A stretch of DNA of 64,000 nucleotides, taken from the NCBI RefSeq assembly GCF_003337415.1, contig NZ_QPJT01000012.1, positions 62,001 through 126,000 of the forward strand, given 5' to 3'. Shown one piece after another: positions 37,478-46,808 of the stretch. Origin of the DNA: Anaerobacterium chartisolvens (GTDB lineage Bacteria > Bacillota > Clostridia > Acetivibrionales > DSM-27016). Each line of letters starts with the position of its first letter. Positions within the stretch are counted from its first letter, which is position 1. The position numbers and the translations under genes were made by a program. A model generated the notes under the pieces. That model was given only the letters and a program-made list of their open reading frames with translations. It made no database searches and was not told the DNA's origin.

Positions 37478-38536
37478 TTATTTTGCATCCGGGCTGATAC
37501 GGACAACACACTTCATTACGGTATCCTTGTTATTAATGGCATTCTCCATAGCAGTCTGGATATCATTAAAATCATAAATATCGGATGCAATTTTTCTTAG
37601 CGGAATTATGCCGCCGGATACAGCCTCAATAACCAGTGGATAAATATTTCTGTAGCGAAAAACCGTTTTAACTGTAACTTCATTGTCAATAATCCAGTTT
37701 ACATTCATTTTAGCTGTTCCGTCCTTTGTATAGCCCACCAGAGTAATGGTGCCTCCGCGCTTTACCATTTTTGCAGTCTGGAATATACTTACCTCTGAGC
37801 CCGCTGTTTCAAAAACAAATTCCGCCCCGTCGCAGGTAAGCTCAAGGATCTTTTTCACCGCGTCAGTCTCAGAAGCATCTACAATATTTGCAGCCCCCAA
37901 TTCCAAAGCGCGATCCAGCCTGCTTTTAACAAGATCTACAACAGTGATGTTCCTGATTCCCATGCTTTTAAGAGAAAGCATTGTTACAATGCCTATACAT
38001 CCCGCCCCTATTACAACAGCATTAGAGCCCACTCTGATGCCGGACTGCATTACGGCGTGCATTCCTACTGCCAGAGGCTCCATAAGCGCCCCTTCCATTG
38101 TGCTTACATTATCGGGAAGCTTATAGCAAAGATTTGCCGGATGAGCTATATACTCTGCAAAGCAGCCCTCAACGACAGGCAGTGAAGCATAGAAATATAC
38201 ATTGCGGCAAAGATTATATTTTCCGCTCTTGCAAAATTCACAGTGCCAGCATGGCACTCCCGGCTCAACGGCAACACGGTCTCCAACCTTCAAGCTGCTT
38301 ACATTGCTGCCAACCTCCGCTACAATACCGCCGGGCTCATGCCCAAGTACCATAGGCTCCTTCACATAATTTTCTCCTATATATCCATGCTCAAACAGGT
38401 GCATATCTGAACCGCATATACCGACATACTCCAATTTAACCAGCACACAATCGGGCTTAAGCTTCGGTATCGGTTTTTGTTCAAAGTCAAACCTTCCGGG
38501 TTTATTCATCATTGCAACCTTCATCATACCATCCAT
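37478..38536 (-). CDS. Zinc-dependent polyol (sorbitol/xylitol-type) dehydrogenase, MDR family
   Basis: 352 residues from the ATG at 38536 (AAGGAG 8 bases upstream). The frame stays open to a GTG at 38629, with another possible ATG at 38569, but the chosen start gives the normal MDR length. Catalytic zinc ligands appear as GICGSD and LGHEP; the structural zinc loop CWHCEFCKSGKYNLC has all four cysteines. The NAD-binding motif is VIGAGCIGIV followed by an acidic VVD, favouring NAD. It oxidises a polyol to a ketose. Set between the importer and kinase genes, it is the likely second step of the pathway. Confidence 0.88.
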   Translation of the reverse strand: MDGMMKVAMMNKPGRFDFEQKPIPKLKPDCVLVKLEYVGICGSDMHLFEHGYIGENYVKEPMVLGHEPGGIVAEVGSNVSSLKVGDRVAVEPGVPCWHCEFCKSGKYNLCRNVYFYASLPVVEGCFAEYIAHPANLCYKLPDNVSTMEGALMEPLAVGMHAVMQSGIRVGSNAVVIGAGCIGIVTMLSLKSMGIRNITVVDLVKSRLDRALELGAANIVDASETDAVKKILELTCDGAEFVFETAGSEVSIFQTAKMVKRGGTITLVGYTKDGTAKMNVNWIIDNEVTVKTVFRYRNIYPLVIEAVSGGIIPLRKIASDIYDFNDIQTAMENAINNKDTVMKCVVRISPDAK

Positions 38537-38650
38537 ACCGCCCACTCCTTCTATACCTTTCATATCCATAAATATACCTCTTAACCGGCCAAGCTCTATA
38601 CAATACTCAGCCAAAGGCTTACTGCTCACAGTCTGCTCCCGATATTTACC

Positions 38651-39475
38651 CTATCCCTTGACAGCTCCGACTGTAAGCCCCTTTACAAGAGCCTTCTGGG
38701 TAAAAAATCCAAGAATTATCGGAATAAAAACTACAATAGTGCCTGCGGCACACATCTTTGCCCAAAAATATCCCTGTTGCGTTAAAAACCTGTTTAGGTA
38801 GACGGTTAGTGTTGCCGCTTTGTTATACGTCATGTTAACCGCAAAGAAAAATTCATTCCATGTAGTTATAAATACCAGCATTGCCGTTGAAAAAATGCCT
38901 CCCTTTATCAGAGGAAGTATAATCTTAAAAAATGACATAACGCGGTTACAACCATCTATATCAGCAGCTTCTATAAGCTCAAAGGGCACATCCTCAAAAA
39001 ACGTCTTGACCAGCCATATCATCAGCGGCACGCCCGCACCGACATATAAAAGCACCAGTCCCGTTCTTGAATCAATAAGCTTTGTAAAATTTAGCGCAAG
39101 GTAAATAGGAATTACAACTGCCACAGCGGGAAGCAGTGTAGTAGTTATAAACCAGTAATAATAGCTTTGGGCACTCTTCAGCTTTCCGTATGCTATGGCA
39201 TACGCGGCAGGCACCGCCAGCAACACGGCTATAAGCACCGTAATAACAGTTATTACGCTTGAATTGAAAAGATGCAGTGTAAGCTCATTTGAAATAACTG
39301 CCCTGTAATTTTCAAAGGTAGGCGTAAAAAACAGTTGAGGAGGAGCAACCTTTTCCTCCGGTTTGAATCCTGTAACCGCCATATACAGTATAGGAAATGA
39401 ATAAAGCAATGCAATAATCCATATTGAAACATTAACGATATGCTTTCCCATTCTCTTTTTTAATGATATATCCAT
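38651..39475 (-). CDS. Sugar ABC transporter permease, MalG-type
   Basis: 274 residues with six predicted membrane helices. The EAA loop appears as ELIEAADIDGCNRVMSFFKIILPLI (about 188-212), which docks to the ATPase. It starts 1 base after the upstream permease stop and is translationally coupled. The family imports mono- or oligosaccharides and polyols. No ATP-binding subunit is encoded here; as in many Firmicutes, a shared MsmX/UgpC-type ATPase elsewhere must serve it. Confidence 0.92.
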   Translation of the reverse strand: MDISLKKRMGKHIVNVSIWIIALLYSFPILYMAVTGFKPEEKVAPPQLFFTPTFENYRAVISNELTLHLFNSSVITVITVLIAVLLAVPAAYAIAYGKLKSAQSYYYWFITTTLLPAVAVVIPIYLALNFTKLIDSRTGLVLLYVGAGVPLMIWLVKTFFEDVPFELIEAADIDGCNRVMSFFKIILPLIKGGIFSTAMLVFITTWNEFFFAVNMTYNKAATLTVYLNRFLTQQGYFWAKMCAAGTIVVFIPIILGFFTQKALVKGLTVGAVKG

Positions 39476-39476
39476 A

Positions 39477-40376
39477 TCAGGCCACCCCCTTTTGTCTGCG
39501 CCTTATAAGGTTGAAAAAGCTTTGAATTACAATAAGGGTAATAGCTACGGTTATAACTGCAATTGCGGCCGAACGTCCCATCTGCCAGTCATAAAACGCT
39601 GTGCGGTAAACATAATACGGTAGGTTTGCCGATGAAACTCCCGGCCCTCCCTGTGTCGTTACAAATACAAGGCCAAACACTTTTAATATATTAATAAGTC
39701 CGAACATCATACCAACCTCAAAATAACTCTTAAGCATAGGTATCTTAATATAATACAAAAGCTTCAGTCCATGTGCGCCATCTATCTTTGCGCTTTCAAG
39801 CACATCCTCCGACAGATTCTGCAGGCCCGCCAGAAGGATCATAAACAAAAATGGAGTCCACTGCCACACTATCAGAATTATAATAGTCACTAAGGAAAGC
39901 TGACTGCTGAAAAATGCAACAGGCTCTATACCAATCCATTTAGACAATACCATGTTTATTCCGAAAGACGGACTTAACATCAATGTTTTCCATATAATAC
40001 CAGTTACCGACTCCATAACAAAATACGGAACTATGATAAAGGAACGCGCAATGTTTATCCCTTTAAAGCTTTTACTGAAGAGCAAAGCCAGAAGAAAGCC
40101 CAGCACGGTACACAAAACCAGTGAAACAGCGGATTGAACAAGACTGTTTATCAGCACGCTGTAGAATTTGGAATCAGTAAATATATAGGCATAATTGTCA
40201 AATCCGGCGAAGGTTACAGGTATATCCGGCCTTTTAACGTTCCATTTTAAGAAAGAAATAATTATGGTCATCAAAAATGGGATCTGTGTCACAACCGCCA
40301 CAAAAATTACAGCAGGTAATAAGAGGTATCTGATCGGACTCTTTTTGGGTTTCACTAAGGTTTTAGTTGTCTGCAT
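39477..40376 (-). CDS. Sugar ABC transporter permease, MalF/UgpA-type
   Basis: 299 residues with six membrane helices after a cytoplasmic, lysine-rich start. The EAA motif reads VLESAKIDGAHGLKLLYYIKIPML (about 198-221). It pairs with the next permease to form the transmembrane channel. It follows the solute-binding protein gene after a 143-base gap holding a hairpin. GGTGGAG precedes the ATG. Confidence 0.92.
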   Translation of the reverse strand: MQTTKTLVKPKKSPIRYLLLPAVIFVAVVTQIPFLMTIIISFLKWNVKRPDIPVTFAGFDNYAYIFTDSKFYSVLINSLVQSAVSLVLCTVLGFLLALLFSKSFKGINIARSFIIVPYFVMESVTGIIWKTLMLSPSFGINMVLSKWIGIEPVAFFSSQLSLVTIIILIVWQWTPFLFMILLAGLQNLSEDVLESAKIDGAHGLKLLYYIKIPMLKSYFEVGMMFGLINILKVFGLVFVTTQGGPGVSSANLPYYVYRTAFYDWQMGRSAAIAVITVAITLIVIQSFFNLIRRRQKGVA

Positions 40377-40420
40377 TATTGAGCTCCACCCGCTTTCAAT
40401 TTATTTTCTGTTGTCATTTA

Positions 40421-40456
40421 CTCTACGGCGTGAGCGTTTATGATCACGCCGTAGAG
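40421..40456 (-). promoter_or_regulatory. Intra-operon hairpin between binding protein and permease genes
   Basis: CTCTACGGCGTGA (40421-40433) and TCACGCCGTAGAG (40444-40456) form a perfect 13-bp stem with a 10-base loop. No T-run follows on the minus strand. Such hairpins often protect the upstream binding-protein mRNA and lower downstream expression. Confidence 0.75.
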
Positions 40457-40519
40457 CTTTGCTGACGGATTAAATATCGTTTTGAAGGTCTTTTTTAAAA
40501 TCCCTTAAAGTAAGGTATT

Positions 40520-41938
40520 TTATTTTATATAGCCACCGTCCTTCATAGCCTGTAAGGCCACTTTCTGGCTTTCTGCAAGAGCATTGTCAATAGACTTTCC
40601 TCCCGATACATAATCTGCAAGAAGCTGTCCGACCTGTTCACCTATGCTTGCGTATTCGGGAATGTTGGGCAAAGTATTGCCGGTATACGGCGTTTGTTTT
40701 ACAGCCTGCTTGTCAAAGGACGCGCCGGACAGAGATTTTAAAGTAATGTCGGCAAAGCTTGCGACCTTTTGGTATTCAGCATCCTTATAGGTTGAGGTAC
40801 GCGCGCCGGAGGGGACATTGATCCAGCCCTTCTTTTCGGCAACAAGCTTTACATAGTCCTTGCCGGTAACCCAGGTAAGATATTTAAATGCAGCGTCCTG
40901 ATTTTTGCTTGAAGAAGTAATAGCCAGTCCCCATCCGCCTATTGTCTGAGTGTTTCCCTTGCCGGGGCCGCTTGGCGACAGGGCGTAGCCCATCTTGCCC
41001 TTGATAGGTGAATTGTCAGCCTCGAAGGTTGCGGCAGATACCGTAGCATCATAATATATTGCGGCATTTCCGCTTGCCATAAGATTCAACGTCTCGGTAT
41101 ACCCATTTGAAGTAACATCCTTTGCACCGCATTCTGTCTCAAGCTTTTTATAAAATTCCCACGCAGCTTTCATTTCAGGTGTCTGCAGCTGTGGCTGCCA
41201 GTTCATGTCAAACCACTGCGCTCCATATCCATAGAGAATTGCTCCGAAGGTATACATATTTTCACCATAGCCGGGCTTTCCGCGAAGAGCCATACCGACT
41301 ATGTTCTTTGAAGGGTCGTGAAGCTTCTTTGCAAGCTGGTAAACCTCTTCCCATGTAGGTTCTTCAGGCATTGTAAGCCCGGCTGCATCAAAGAGATCCT
41401 TACGATACATGATCATTGTACTCTCACCGTAAAGGGGAATGGCAGCCAGTCCCTTTGTTGCAGAAGAATAAGCAGGGATATTGGCTTTGATAAGATCATC
41501 AAAATCATATGCGGTCTTATCGGCATCGGACATTTTGTCAAATAAGGGCTGAAGCTCGGTTGTCCACCCATTATCAAGATAAGTCCCTATGTCATTCGTA
41601 CCAAGGGTGACAAGATCGAACTGTCCGCTGCCAACCGCAACATCCTGTTGTATTTTGGATCGTATGTCATTCTCAGTCAGCATTACATAGGTAACCTTAA
41701 TACCGGTTTCTTTAGTAAACTCACTTGAAAGCTCATTCATAGTAACCATAGGGCCATTGTTAACAGATGCCACAACCAGCTCGGTGCTTTTTTTAGGCTG
41801 ATCAGCCGTTGTTCCTTCAGGAGTAGTTGCAGATGGATTTTGCTCATTTTGCCCCGACCCACAGCCTGCAAACGATACGGCAAAAATTGCCAGAGATAAG
41901 ATAATCAGGCTCAAGGATTTGAAAAATTTCTTCTTCAT
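40520..41938 (-). CDS. Extracellular sugar-binding lipoprotein of an ABC importer
   Basis: 472 residues. A lipoprotein signal peptide (about 1-25) ends in the lipobox FAGC, with Cys26 as lipid anchor. A Ser/Thr/Gln linker and a family-1 solute-binding fold follow (LVVASVNNGPMVTMNELSSEFTKETGIKVTYVML, GKDYVKLVAEKKGWINVP). It captures substrate outside the membrane and hands it to the two permeases. It is the first gene of the minus-strand operon, with GGAGG before the ATG and a leader of about 360 bases. Ligand unknown; the downstream enzymes suggest a pentitol or pentose. Confidence 0.92.
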   Translation of the reverse strand: MKKKFFKSLSLIILSLAIFAVSFAGCGSGQNEQNPSATTPEGTTADQPKKSTELVVASVNNGPMVTMNELSSEFTKETGIKVTYVMLTENDIRSKIQQDVAVGSGQFDLVTLGTNDIGTYLDNGWTTELQPLFDKMSDADKTAYDFDDLIKANIPAYSSATKGLAAIPLYGESTMIMYRKDLFDAAGLTMPEEPTWEEVYQLAKKLHDPSKNIVGMALRGKPGYGENMYTFGAILYGYGAQWFDMNWQPQLQTPEMKAAWEFYKKLETECGAKDVTSNGYTETLNLMASGNAAIYYDATVSAATFEADNSPIKGKMGYALSPSGPGKGNTQTIGGWGLAITSSSKNQDAAFKYLTWVTGKDYVKLVAEKKGWINVPSGARTSTYKDAEYQKVASFADITLKSLSGASFDKQAVKQTPYTGNTLPNIPEYASIGEQVGQLLADYVSGGKSIDNALAESQKVALQAMKDGGYIK

Positions 41939-42270
41939 TTTGATACCTCCATTTATAAGTTTTTTAGTTTATATATTTCGCACACATAAATGGGCCCAAA
42001 ATATGTATGCGGAATAAAGTCACTGTCTATCAGACAGCAACAAAATCCTGATTGTAAATAGCTTTATGCATTAAGAACAAAAATAACCAGAATAACTATA
42101 AATCAGATAATCCATATAAATTTATAAAATTCAGCAAGGCAGTCAAAAAGTTAGATTTCTTTAGTTGTTTTTATAAAAGATAAAATATTTGTGATACCGG
42201 GGAATTTGTTAACATATAATTGTTTCCTCCCGAATATAAAGCAATTGATTTGTTTTTAAATTTTTTATTT

Positions 42271-42287
42271 AGTTTATTGATTTAACT
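42271..42287. promoter_or_regulatory. Operator-like palindrome A
   Basis: AGTTTATT-G-ATTTAACT, arms matching at 6 of 8 positions. It lies about 15-31 bases downstream of the predicted start of the importer transcript, a position where a bound repressor would block transcription. Confidence 0.5.
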
Positions 42288-42308
42288 TATTTCGCGTCTA
42301 TAGTTTAT

Positions 42309-42336
42309 ATACTATCACATTTTTACTAATTGTCAA
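42309..42336 (-). promoter_or_regulatory. Promoter of the importer operon
   Basis: TTGACA (42336-42331), a 16-base spacer and TAGTAT (42314-42309); TATATA three bases further on is an alternative -10. Predicted start near 42302. Confidence 0.65.
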
Positions 42337-42398
42337 GCAGTTTTAAATCTATTATTTGTGCAATTTGATGAATTAACATAAATATCAGGCTTGCATTT

Positions 42399-42413
42399 GT
42401 TTATTTAATAAAC
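42399..42413. promoter_or_regulatory. Operator-like palindrome B
   Basis: GTTTATT-T-AATAAAC, a perfect 7-bp palindrome around one base, upstream of the importer promoter. Confidence 0.5.
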
Positions 42414-42535
42414 CTATTTTTTTGTTGGACTCTGTGTTTATATTATTATGATTTACAAAAAATCTTTTTCCTGTGGTAAAAGCATGTATTTTTTAAATAT
42501 ATTTAGTAAGCTTTTTTCCCATGTTCTTATGTAAG

Positions 42536-42567
42536 TTTATTTGAAATAAAAGTTTATTGGGTAAACT
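42536..42567. promoter_or_regulatory. Operator-like palindromes C and D, adjacent
   Basis: C: TTTATTT-G-AAATAAA (42536-42550), perfect. D: AGTTTATT-G-GGTAAACT (42551-42567), 6 of 8. They lie back to back, about 130-160 bases before the ROK promoter. Confidence 0.5.
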
Positions 42568-42696
42568 TTTTAAACGCTTATATAACATTAAATAAAATAT
42601 GCAAAGCCAAGAATAGCATTGTCTCAACAAATATATTGTAAATGGCCTCTATATAAGTATACTTTAGGACAGTCAAAATTATTATGAAAAAATAGC

Positions 42697-42725
42697 TTGA
42701 CAAAAAAAGCTTTATCCAATATCAT
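42697..42725 (+). promoter_or_regulatory. Promoter of the ROK gene
   Basis: TTGACA (42697-42702), a 17-base spacer and TATCAT (42720-42725). Predicted start near 42732, about 97 bases before the start codon. Confidence 0.7.
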
Positions 42726-42828
42726 AAAAATATAAGTTAAATAGTTTATACGATTAACAAATATTTCGTGTCTGGTGACAAAAATAATTTATTAATTTTA
42801 TTATTTTTACGAGAAGAGGCATAGTTGC

Positions 42829-44055
42829 ATGAAATTGGGCGGAAATTCCGAGGATATGCGTAAAAAAAACCGGTGTACGGTTCTTCAAATTTTATTAAGG
42901 AATGATAGCATCTCGCGTGCTGATCTCGCAAGACAGACAGGCCTTAATAAAGCTACAATCACTAATATTATAAATGACTTTACCCAAATTGGTATAGTCA
43001 GGGACGCAGGCTCTGTGATTGCCAGCAACGGTCGTAAAACTGCCGGCATAAGGCTTGATATGCTTGATGTCGTTACTCTGGTTATCCGTATCAACCGTTA
43101 CGAAATAAGCTTTGCATTTTGTAATATTCATGGAGACATAAGTGACTTGAGAAAAGAGAATTTTGCAAATGACGACGGCATTGATACCATATTGGAGCTT
43201 CTTCGCAAAAACACGCAATATTTGCTTGACAACCGTAAAGAAAAAAAGGTAATGGGGATATCTATAGCTATATTAGGCTGGTTGTTTAGGTATGACGGAC
43301 ATATAATCGCAAAGACCGACGGCTTTCCGGAATTAAGCAAGGTTGATTTCAGGGAGAAAATGTCCAAAATGTTTCCGGATTATCATATAATGCTTGATCA
43401 TGATGCCAATTTAAGCGCACTTACGGAATGGAATGCTTACACCAAAAATTCAGAAACTGCTGCGGGGTCAATGCTGAGCATAATTGGAGGCATTGGTTTT
43501 GGTGCCGGTATAATAATAAACGGAGAGCTTTTTCACGGCAGCAATGGTGTAGCAGGTGAGGTCGGGCATATGGGAATCAATTTTAATGCCGTCAATTACA
43601 GCCCCAACAGCAGCAGCCAATACCGCGGAACTTTTGAAGAGTATGCCTCACCTCGCGCCTTGCAGAATAATATTTTGGACAGGCTCATGGATTTCCCTGA
43701 AACCTCGCTAAATGATAAATCGGGGTTAGACGATATATATGAAGCATATGAGCAGGAAGATGAGCTTGCCGTGTGGGCAATGAACCGTATGTCCCGCTTG
43801 CTGGCCTATGGTCTTACAGGACTTATATTTATCATAAACCCCGAGGTAATAGTGCTTGGAGACAGGATTATTCACAGTGAGCGTTTTTTGGCAAAGCTGA
43901 GATACCACCTTCAGGAGTTTCTTCCAAGTGTACTCTACGACAGGCTTGATCTTAGAATATCCGAATTTAATGAATCGGGAATTCTAATCGGTGCATCAAT
44001 CGCAATGACAAAATATTACTTGGAAACTTTTAAAATAATCGATTTTATTATTTAG
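42829..44055 (+). CDS. ROK-family (XylR-like) transcriptional repressor
   Basis: 408 residues. The N-terminal winged helix-turn-helix (about 10-62; ISRADLARQTGLNKATITNIINDFTQIGIV) binds DNA. The ROK sugar-kinase-like domain follows, with GIGFGAGIIINGELFHGSNGVAGEVGHM around 220-247. The zinc-binding CxCGxxGC motif that normally comes next is absent; the region reads SSQYRGTFEEYAS with no cysteine. It probably represses the divergent importer operon and its own operon through the AGTTTATT palindromes, and is released by a sugar. Effector unknown. Confidence 0.9.
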   Translation: MKLGGNSEDMRKKNRCTVLQILLRNDSISRADLARQTGLNKATITNIINDFTQIGIVRDAGSVIASNGRKTAGIRLDMLDVVTLVIRINRYEISFAFCNIHGDISDLRKENFANDDGIDTILELLRKNTQYLLDNRKEKKVMGISIAILGWLFRYDGHIIAKTDGFPELSKVDFREKMSKMFPDYHIMLDHDANLSALTEWNAYTKNSETAAGSMLSIIGGIGFGAGIIINGELFHGSNGVAGEVGHMGINFNAVNYSPNSSSQYRGTFEEYASPRALQNNILDRLMDFPETSLNDKSGLDDIYEAYEQEDELAVWAMNRMSRLLAYGLTGLIFIINPEVIVLGDRIIHSERFLAKLRYHLQEFLPSVLYDRLDLRISEFNESGILIGASIAMTKYYLETFKIIDFII

Positions 44056-44195
44056 AACAAAATATTCTTTCAGGGATAGCATTTCTTACTATTCTACTCA
44101 AGTATTATATTATCATGCCATGTTATATTATGTAAATATATCATAAAAATTACAATTTTAATGTTTTATTATACAATTTAAAAGGAGTGATACTC

Positions 44196-44963
44196 ATGAG
44201 TATTCTGGATTATTTTATGTTAACTGACAGAAAGGCTGTGGTTACAGGAGGAATCAGAGGAATAGGCAAGGCATCTGCAATTGCTCTTGCTGAGGCAGGC
44301 GCAGATGTTGCAATTCTTGATATACTTGAAGACAGTGAGACGGTAAAACAAATCAAGGAGCTTGGAAGAGAGGCTTTTTCCATCAAAGTGGATCTGACAA
44401 AGGAATCAGAAGTAAACGAAGCCTTTGCACAGATTAAAAATGAATTCGGGCGCATTGACATAGTTCATAACAATGCAGGCATCGCATACTGTGTAAAGTG
44501 TGAGGACATGACTTTTGAGGAATGGCGTAAGGTAATAGCTATAGATCTTGATGCTGTATTCCTTGTAGCCAGAGCTGCGGGAAGGTGCATGATAGCCGAT
44601 GGAAACGGCGGTTCAATTATAAACACCGGCTCAATGTCCGGAATTATCGTAAACTATCCCCAGGAACAGGTTGCATATAATGCGGCAAAGGCAGGTGTAA
44701 TTCATCTGACAAAATCTTTGGCATGTGAATGGGCCAAGCACAATATAAGGGTAAATTGCATAAGTCCCGGATATATCTGTACGGATATGACTCCCCCCAC
44801 TTCAAACAAAGCATGGATGGACACATGGTTTGCAATGTCTCCTATAAAGCGTCTGGGTACGCCTAATGAACTGGCCGGCGCGGTTCTTTATCTTGCAAGC
44901 AGTGCTTCGTCCTTCACTACCGGCTGCAATATAGTTATCGATGGCGGTTACTGCTGCTATTAA
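44196..44963 (+). CDS. SDR-family oxidoreductase, sugar/polyol dehydrogenase type
   Basis: 255 residues from the ATG at 44196 (AAGGAG upstream). Cofactor motif TGGIRGIG (17-24), NNAG (93-96), and the catalytic Ser146, Tyr161 and Lys165 (YNAAK) are all present. An aspartate (ILD, about 41-42) after the second strand favours NAD. The family contains arabinitol, mannitol, sorbose and gluconate dehydrogenases. In this operon it probably oxidises a polyol or reduces a ketose. The presence of both an MDR and an SDR enzyme suggests two substrates or a two-step isomerising route. Confidence 0.9.
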   Translation: MSILDYFMLTDRKAVVTGGIRGIGKASAIALAEAGADVAILDILEDSETVKQIKELGREAFSIKVDLTKESEVNEAFAQIKNEFGRIDIVHNNAGIAYCVKCEDMTFEEWRKVIAIDLDAVFLVARAAGRCMIADGNGGSIINTGSMSGIIVNYPQEQVAYNAAKAGVIHLTKSLACEWAKHNIRVNCISPGYICTDMTPPTSNKAWMDTWFAMSPIKRLGTPNELAGAVLYLASSASSFTTGCNIVIDGGYCCY

Positions 44964-44983
44964 ATAAAGAAAGGATGATTACA

Positions 44984-45826
44984 ATGAATGCACAGAGAGC
45001 TAGAGAGCTTGGCGGTATTGCCCAAAACTTAAGAATAACAGGCCTTAAAATGGTTCAAAGCGCCCATTCCGGGCATATAGGAGGCGCCTTTTCCCTTTCG
45101 GAAATTATGTCTGTTCTGTATTTTGAAAAAATGAATATTCGTCCCGAGGATCCGCAATGGGAAGACAGGGACAGATTTGTTCTTTCAAAAGGCCATGCAA
45201 CGGTGGCTCTATATCCTACCCTTGCTACCCGTGGTTTTTTTCCCATTGAAGACCTTAGCACCTTCAGGAATATAGACAGCTACCTCTCGGGGCACGCTGA
45301 GATGAAACACGTACCCGGTGTGGACATGTCTACGGGCTCACTGGGCCAGGGCCTGTCAACAGCCGTAGGGATGGCTCTTGCCGCTAAACAGCTTGGCAAA
45401 AAATACACCACCTATGCAATACTTGGCGACGGTGAAATTGCCGAAGGTCAGATATGGGAAGCCTTCATGTTTGCAGCAGCCCACAAGCTCGACAACCTCA
45501 TAGTAATTTTAGACTCAAATAAGGTACAGCTTGACGGAACCATCGAAGAAATCCTTAATACGGGTGATATTACAAAGAAATTTTTAAGCTTCGGATTTCA
45601 TGTAATATCTATTGACGGGCATGATGTACAGCAAATTGCCGCTGCTATCGACGGGGGCAACGCCACAGAGGGAAAGCCTACAATTATAATAGCCAACACG
45701 GTTAAAGGCAAGGGTATTTCCTTTATGGAGGGCAAATCGAAATGGCATGGTAAAACTCCAAATGATGAAGAATTTAAAATAGCCTTTGAAGAATTATATA
45801 ATAAAAATCTTAAACTGGAGGGTTGA
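44984..45826 (+). CDS. Transketolase, N-terminal (thiamine-binding) subunit
   Basis: 280 residues from the ATG at 44984. It has the thiamine diphosphate motif GDGEIAEGQIWEAFMFAAAHKLDNLIVILDSN and the substrate-phosphate histidines SAHSGHIGG and KGHA. It covers only the first third of a full transketolase. The partner subunit follows after 2 bases. Together they move two-carbon units in the pentose phosphate pathway. Inclusion in the sugar operon suggests that extra capacity is made when the substrate is present. Confidence 0.93.
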   Translation: MNAQRARELGGIAQNLRITGLKMVQSAHSGHIGGAFSLSEIMSVLYFEKMNIRPEDPQWEDRDRFVLSKGHATVALYPTLATRGFFPIEDLSTFRNIDSYLSGHAEMKHVPGVDMSTGSLGQGLSTAVGMALAAKQLGKKYTTYAILGDGEIAEGQIWEAFMFAAAHKLDNLIVILDSNKVQLDGTIEEILNTGDITKKFLSFGFHVISIDGHDVQQIAAAIDGGNATEGKPTIIIANTVKGKGISFMEGKSKWHGKTPNDEEFKIAFEELYNKNLKLEG

Positions 45827-45828
45827 AA

Positions 45829-46770
45829 ATGGCTGATAAAATAGCAACAAGACACGCATATGGAGAAGCATTGTCCGAGCTCGGGAAGGAGCCTAATGTT
45901 GTCGCGCTTGATGCCGACGTTTCAACATGCACAATGTCATGCATGTTTGGCGAGAAATATCCTGACCGTTTCTATAATGTAGGTATTGCGGAAGCCAACA
46001 TGGTTGGAATCGCCGCCGGTATGTCTACTCTTGGGCAGATCCCCTTTATCCATACCTTTGCGATGTTTGCAGCCGGAAGGACATATGACCAGATCAGGAA
46101 TACCTTGGCCTACCCCCATCTCAATGTCAAAGTAGTAGGAACTCACGCAGGCCTGACCGTGGGAGAGGACGGTGCTACACACCAATGTCTTGAGGATCTC
46201 GGGCTTATGCGTGCTATCCCCGAAATGGTTGTCATCTGCCCCTGCGACGGAAATGAAACAAAGCAAGCCGTGCGTGCAATAGCAAGCTATAACGGGCCCT
46301 GCTATTTAAGGCTTGGGAGGCTGGCCGTTGACGTTGTCACCGAATTCCCCGGCTATAAATTTGAAATAGGTAAGGCCCAATCTTTAAAGGACGGCACGGA
46401 TGCTACCATAATTGCAACCGGAATAATGGTGCAAATAGCACTTAAGGCTGCCGCAGAGCTGGAAAAGGAAAATATCAATGTCCGAGTCCTTAATATGCAT
46501 ACTATAAAGCCTATTGACAAGGATGCTATTATAAACGCGGCAAAAGAAACGGGGGCCATTATAACCGCCGAGGAACACAATGTTTTGACAGGCCTTGGAA
46601 GCGCCGTCAGTGAAGTTGTCACTGATACTGTTCCCGTTCCTGTCTTGAAAGTGGGCACGGAGGATACCTTTGGCAAATCGGGCAATGCCGAAGCACTAAT
46701 GGAGAGATTCGGTCTGAACAAGGAAAATATAATTGAAAAGGTTAAAAAATCCATTTCTATGAAAAAATAA
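45829..46770 (+). CDS. Transketolase, C-terminal (pyrimidine-binding) subunit
   Basis: 313 residues from the ATG at 45829, with GGAGGG upstream; a TTG two codons earlier overlaps the previous stop. It has the catalytic glutamate block FYNVGIAEANMVGIAAGMS, THAGLTVGEDGATHQCLEDLGLM, and the C-terminal domain motif TAEEHNVLTGLGSAV. It completes the split transketolase. Confidence 0.93.
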   Translation: MADKIATRHAYGEALSELGKEPNVVALDADVSTCTMSCMFGEKYPDRFYNVGIAEANMVGIAAGMSTLGQIPFIHTFAMFAAGRTYDQIRNTLAYPHLNVKVVGTHAGLTVGEDGATHQCLEDLGLMRAIPEMVVICPCDGNETKQAVRAIASYNGPCYLRLGRLAVDVVTEFPGYKFEIGKAQSLKDGTDATIIATGIMVQIALKAAAELEKENINVRVLNMHTIKPIDKDAIINAAKETGAIITAEEHNVLTGLGSAVSEVVTDTVPVPVLKVGTEDTFGKSGNAEALMERFGLNKENIIEKVKKSISMKK

Positions 46771-46808
46771 CAATGCTTTTTTTATAAAGTTTCCGTACCT
46801 TTTCTCAT

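Larger units (their letters stand above)
41939..42828. promoter_or_regulatory. Divergent control region of the sugar/polyol locus
   Basis: 890 very AT-rich bases between the divergent binding-protein and ROK genes, with no reading frame of note. It holds one strong promoter facing each way and four palindromes built on the half-site AGTTTATT, listed separately. Confidence 0.7.
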
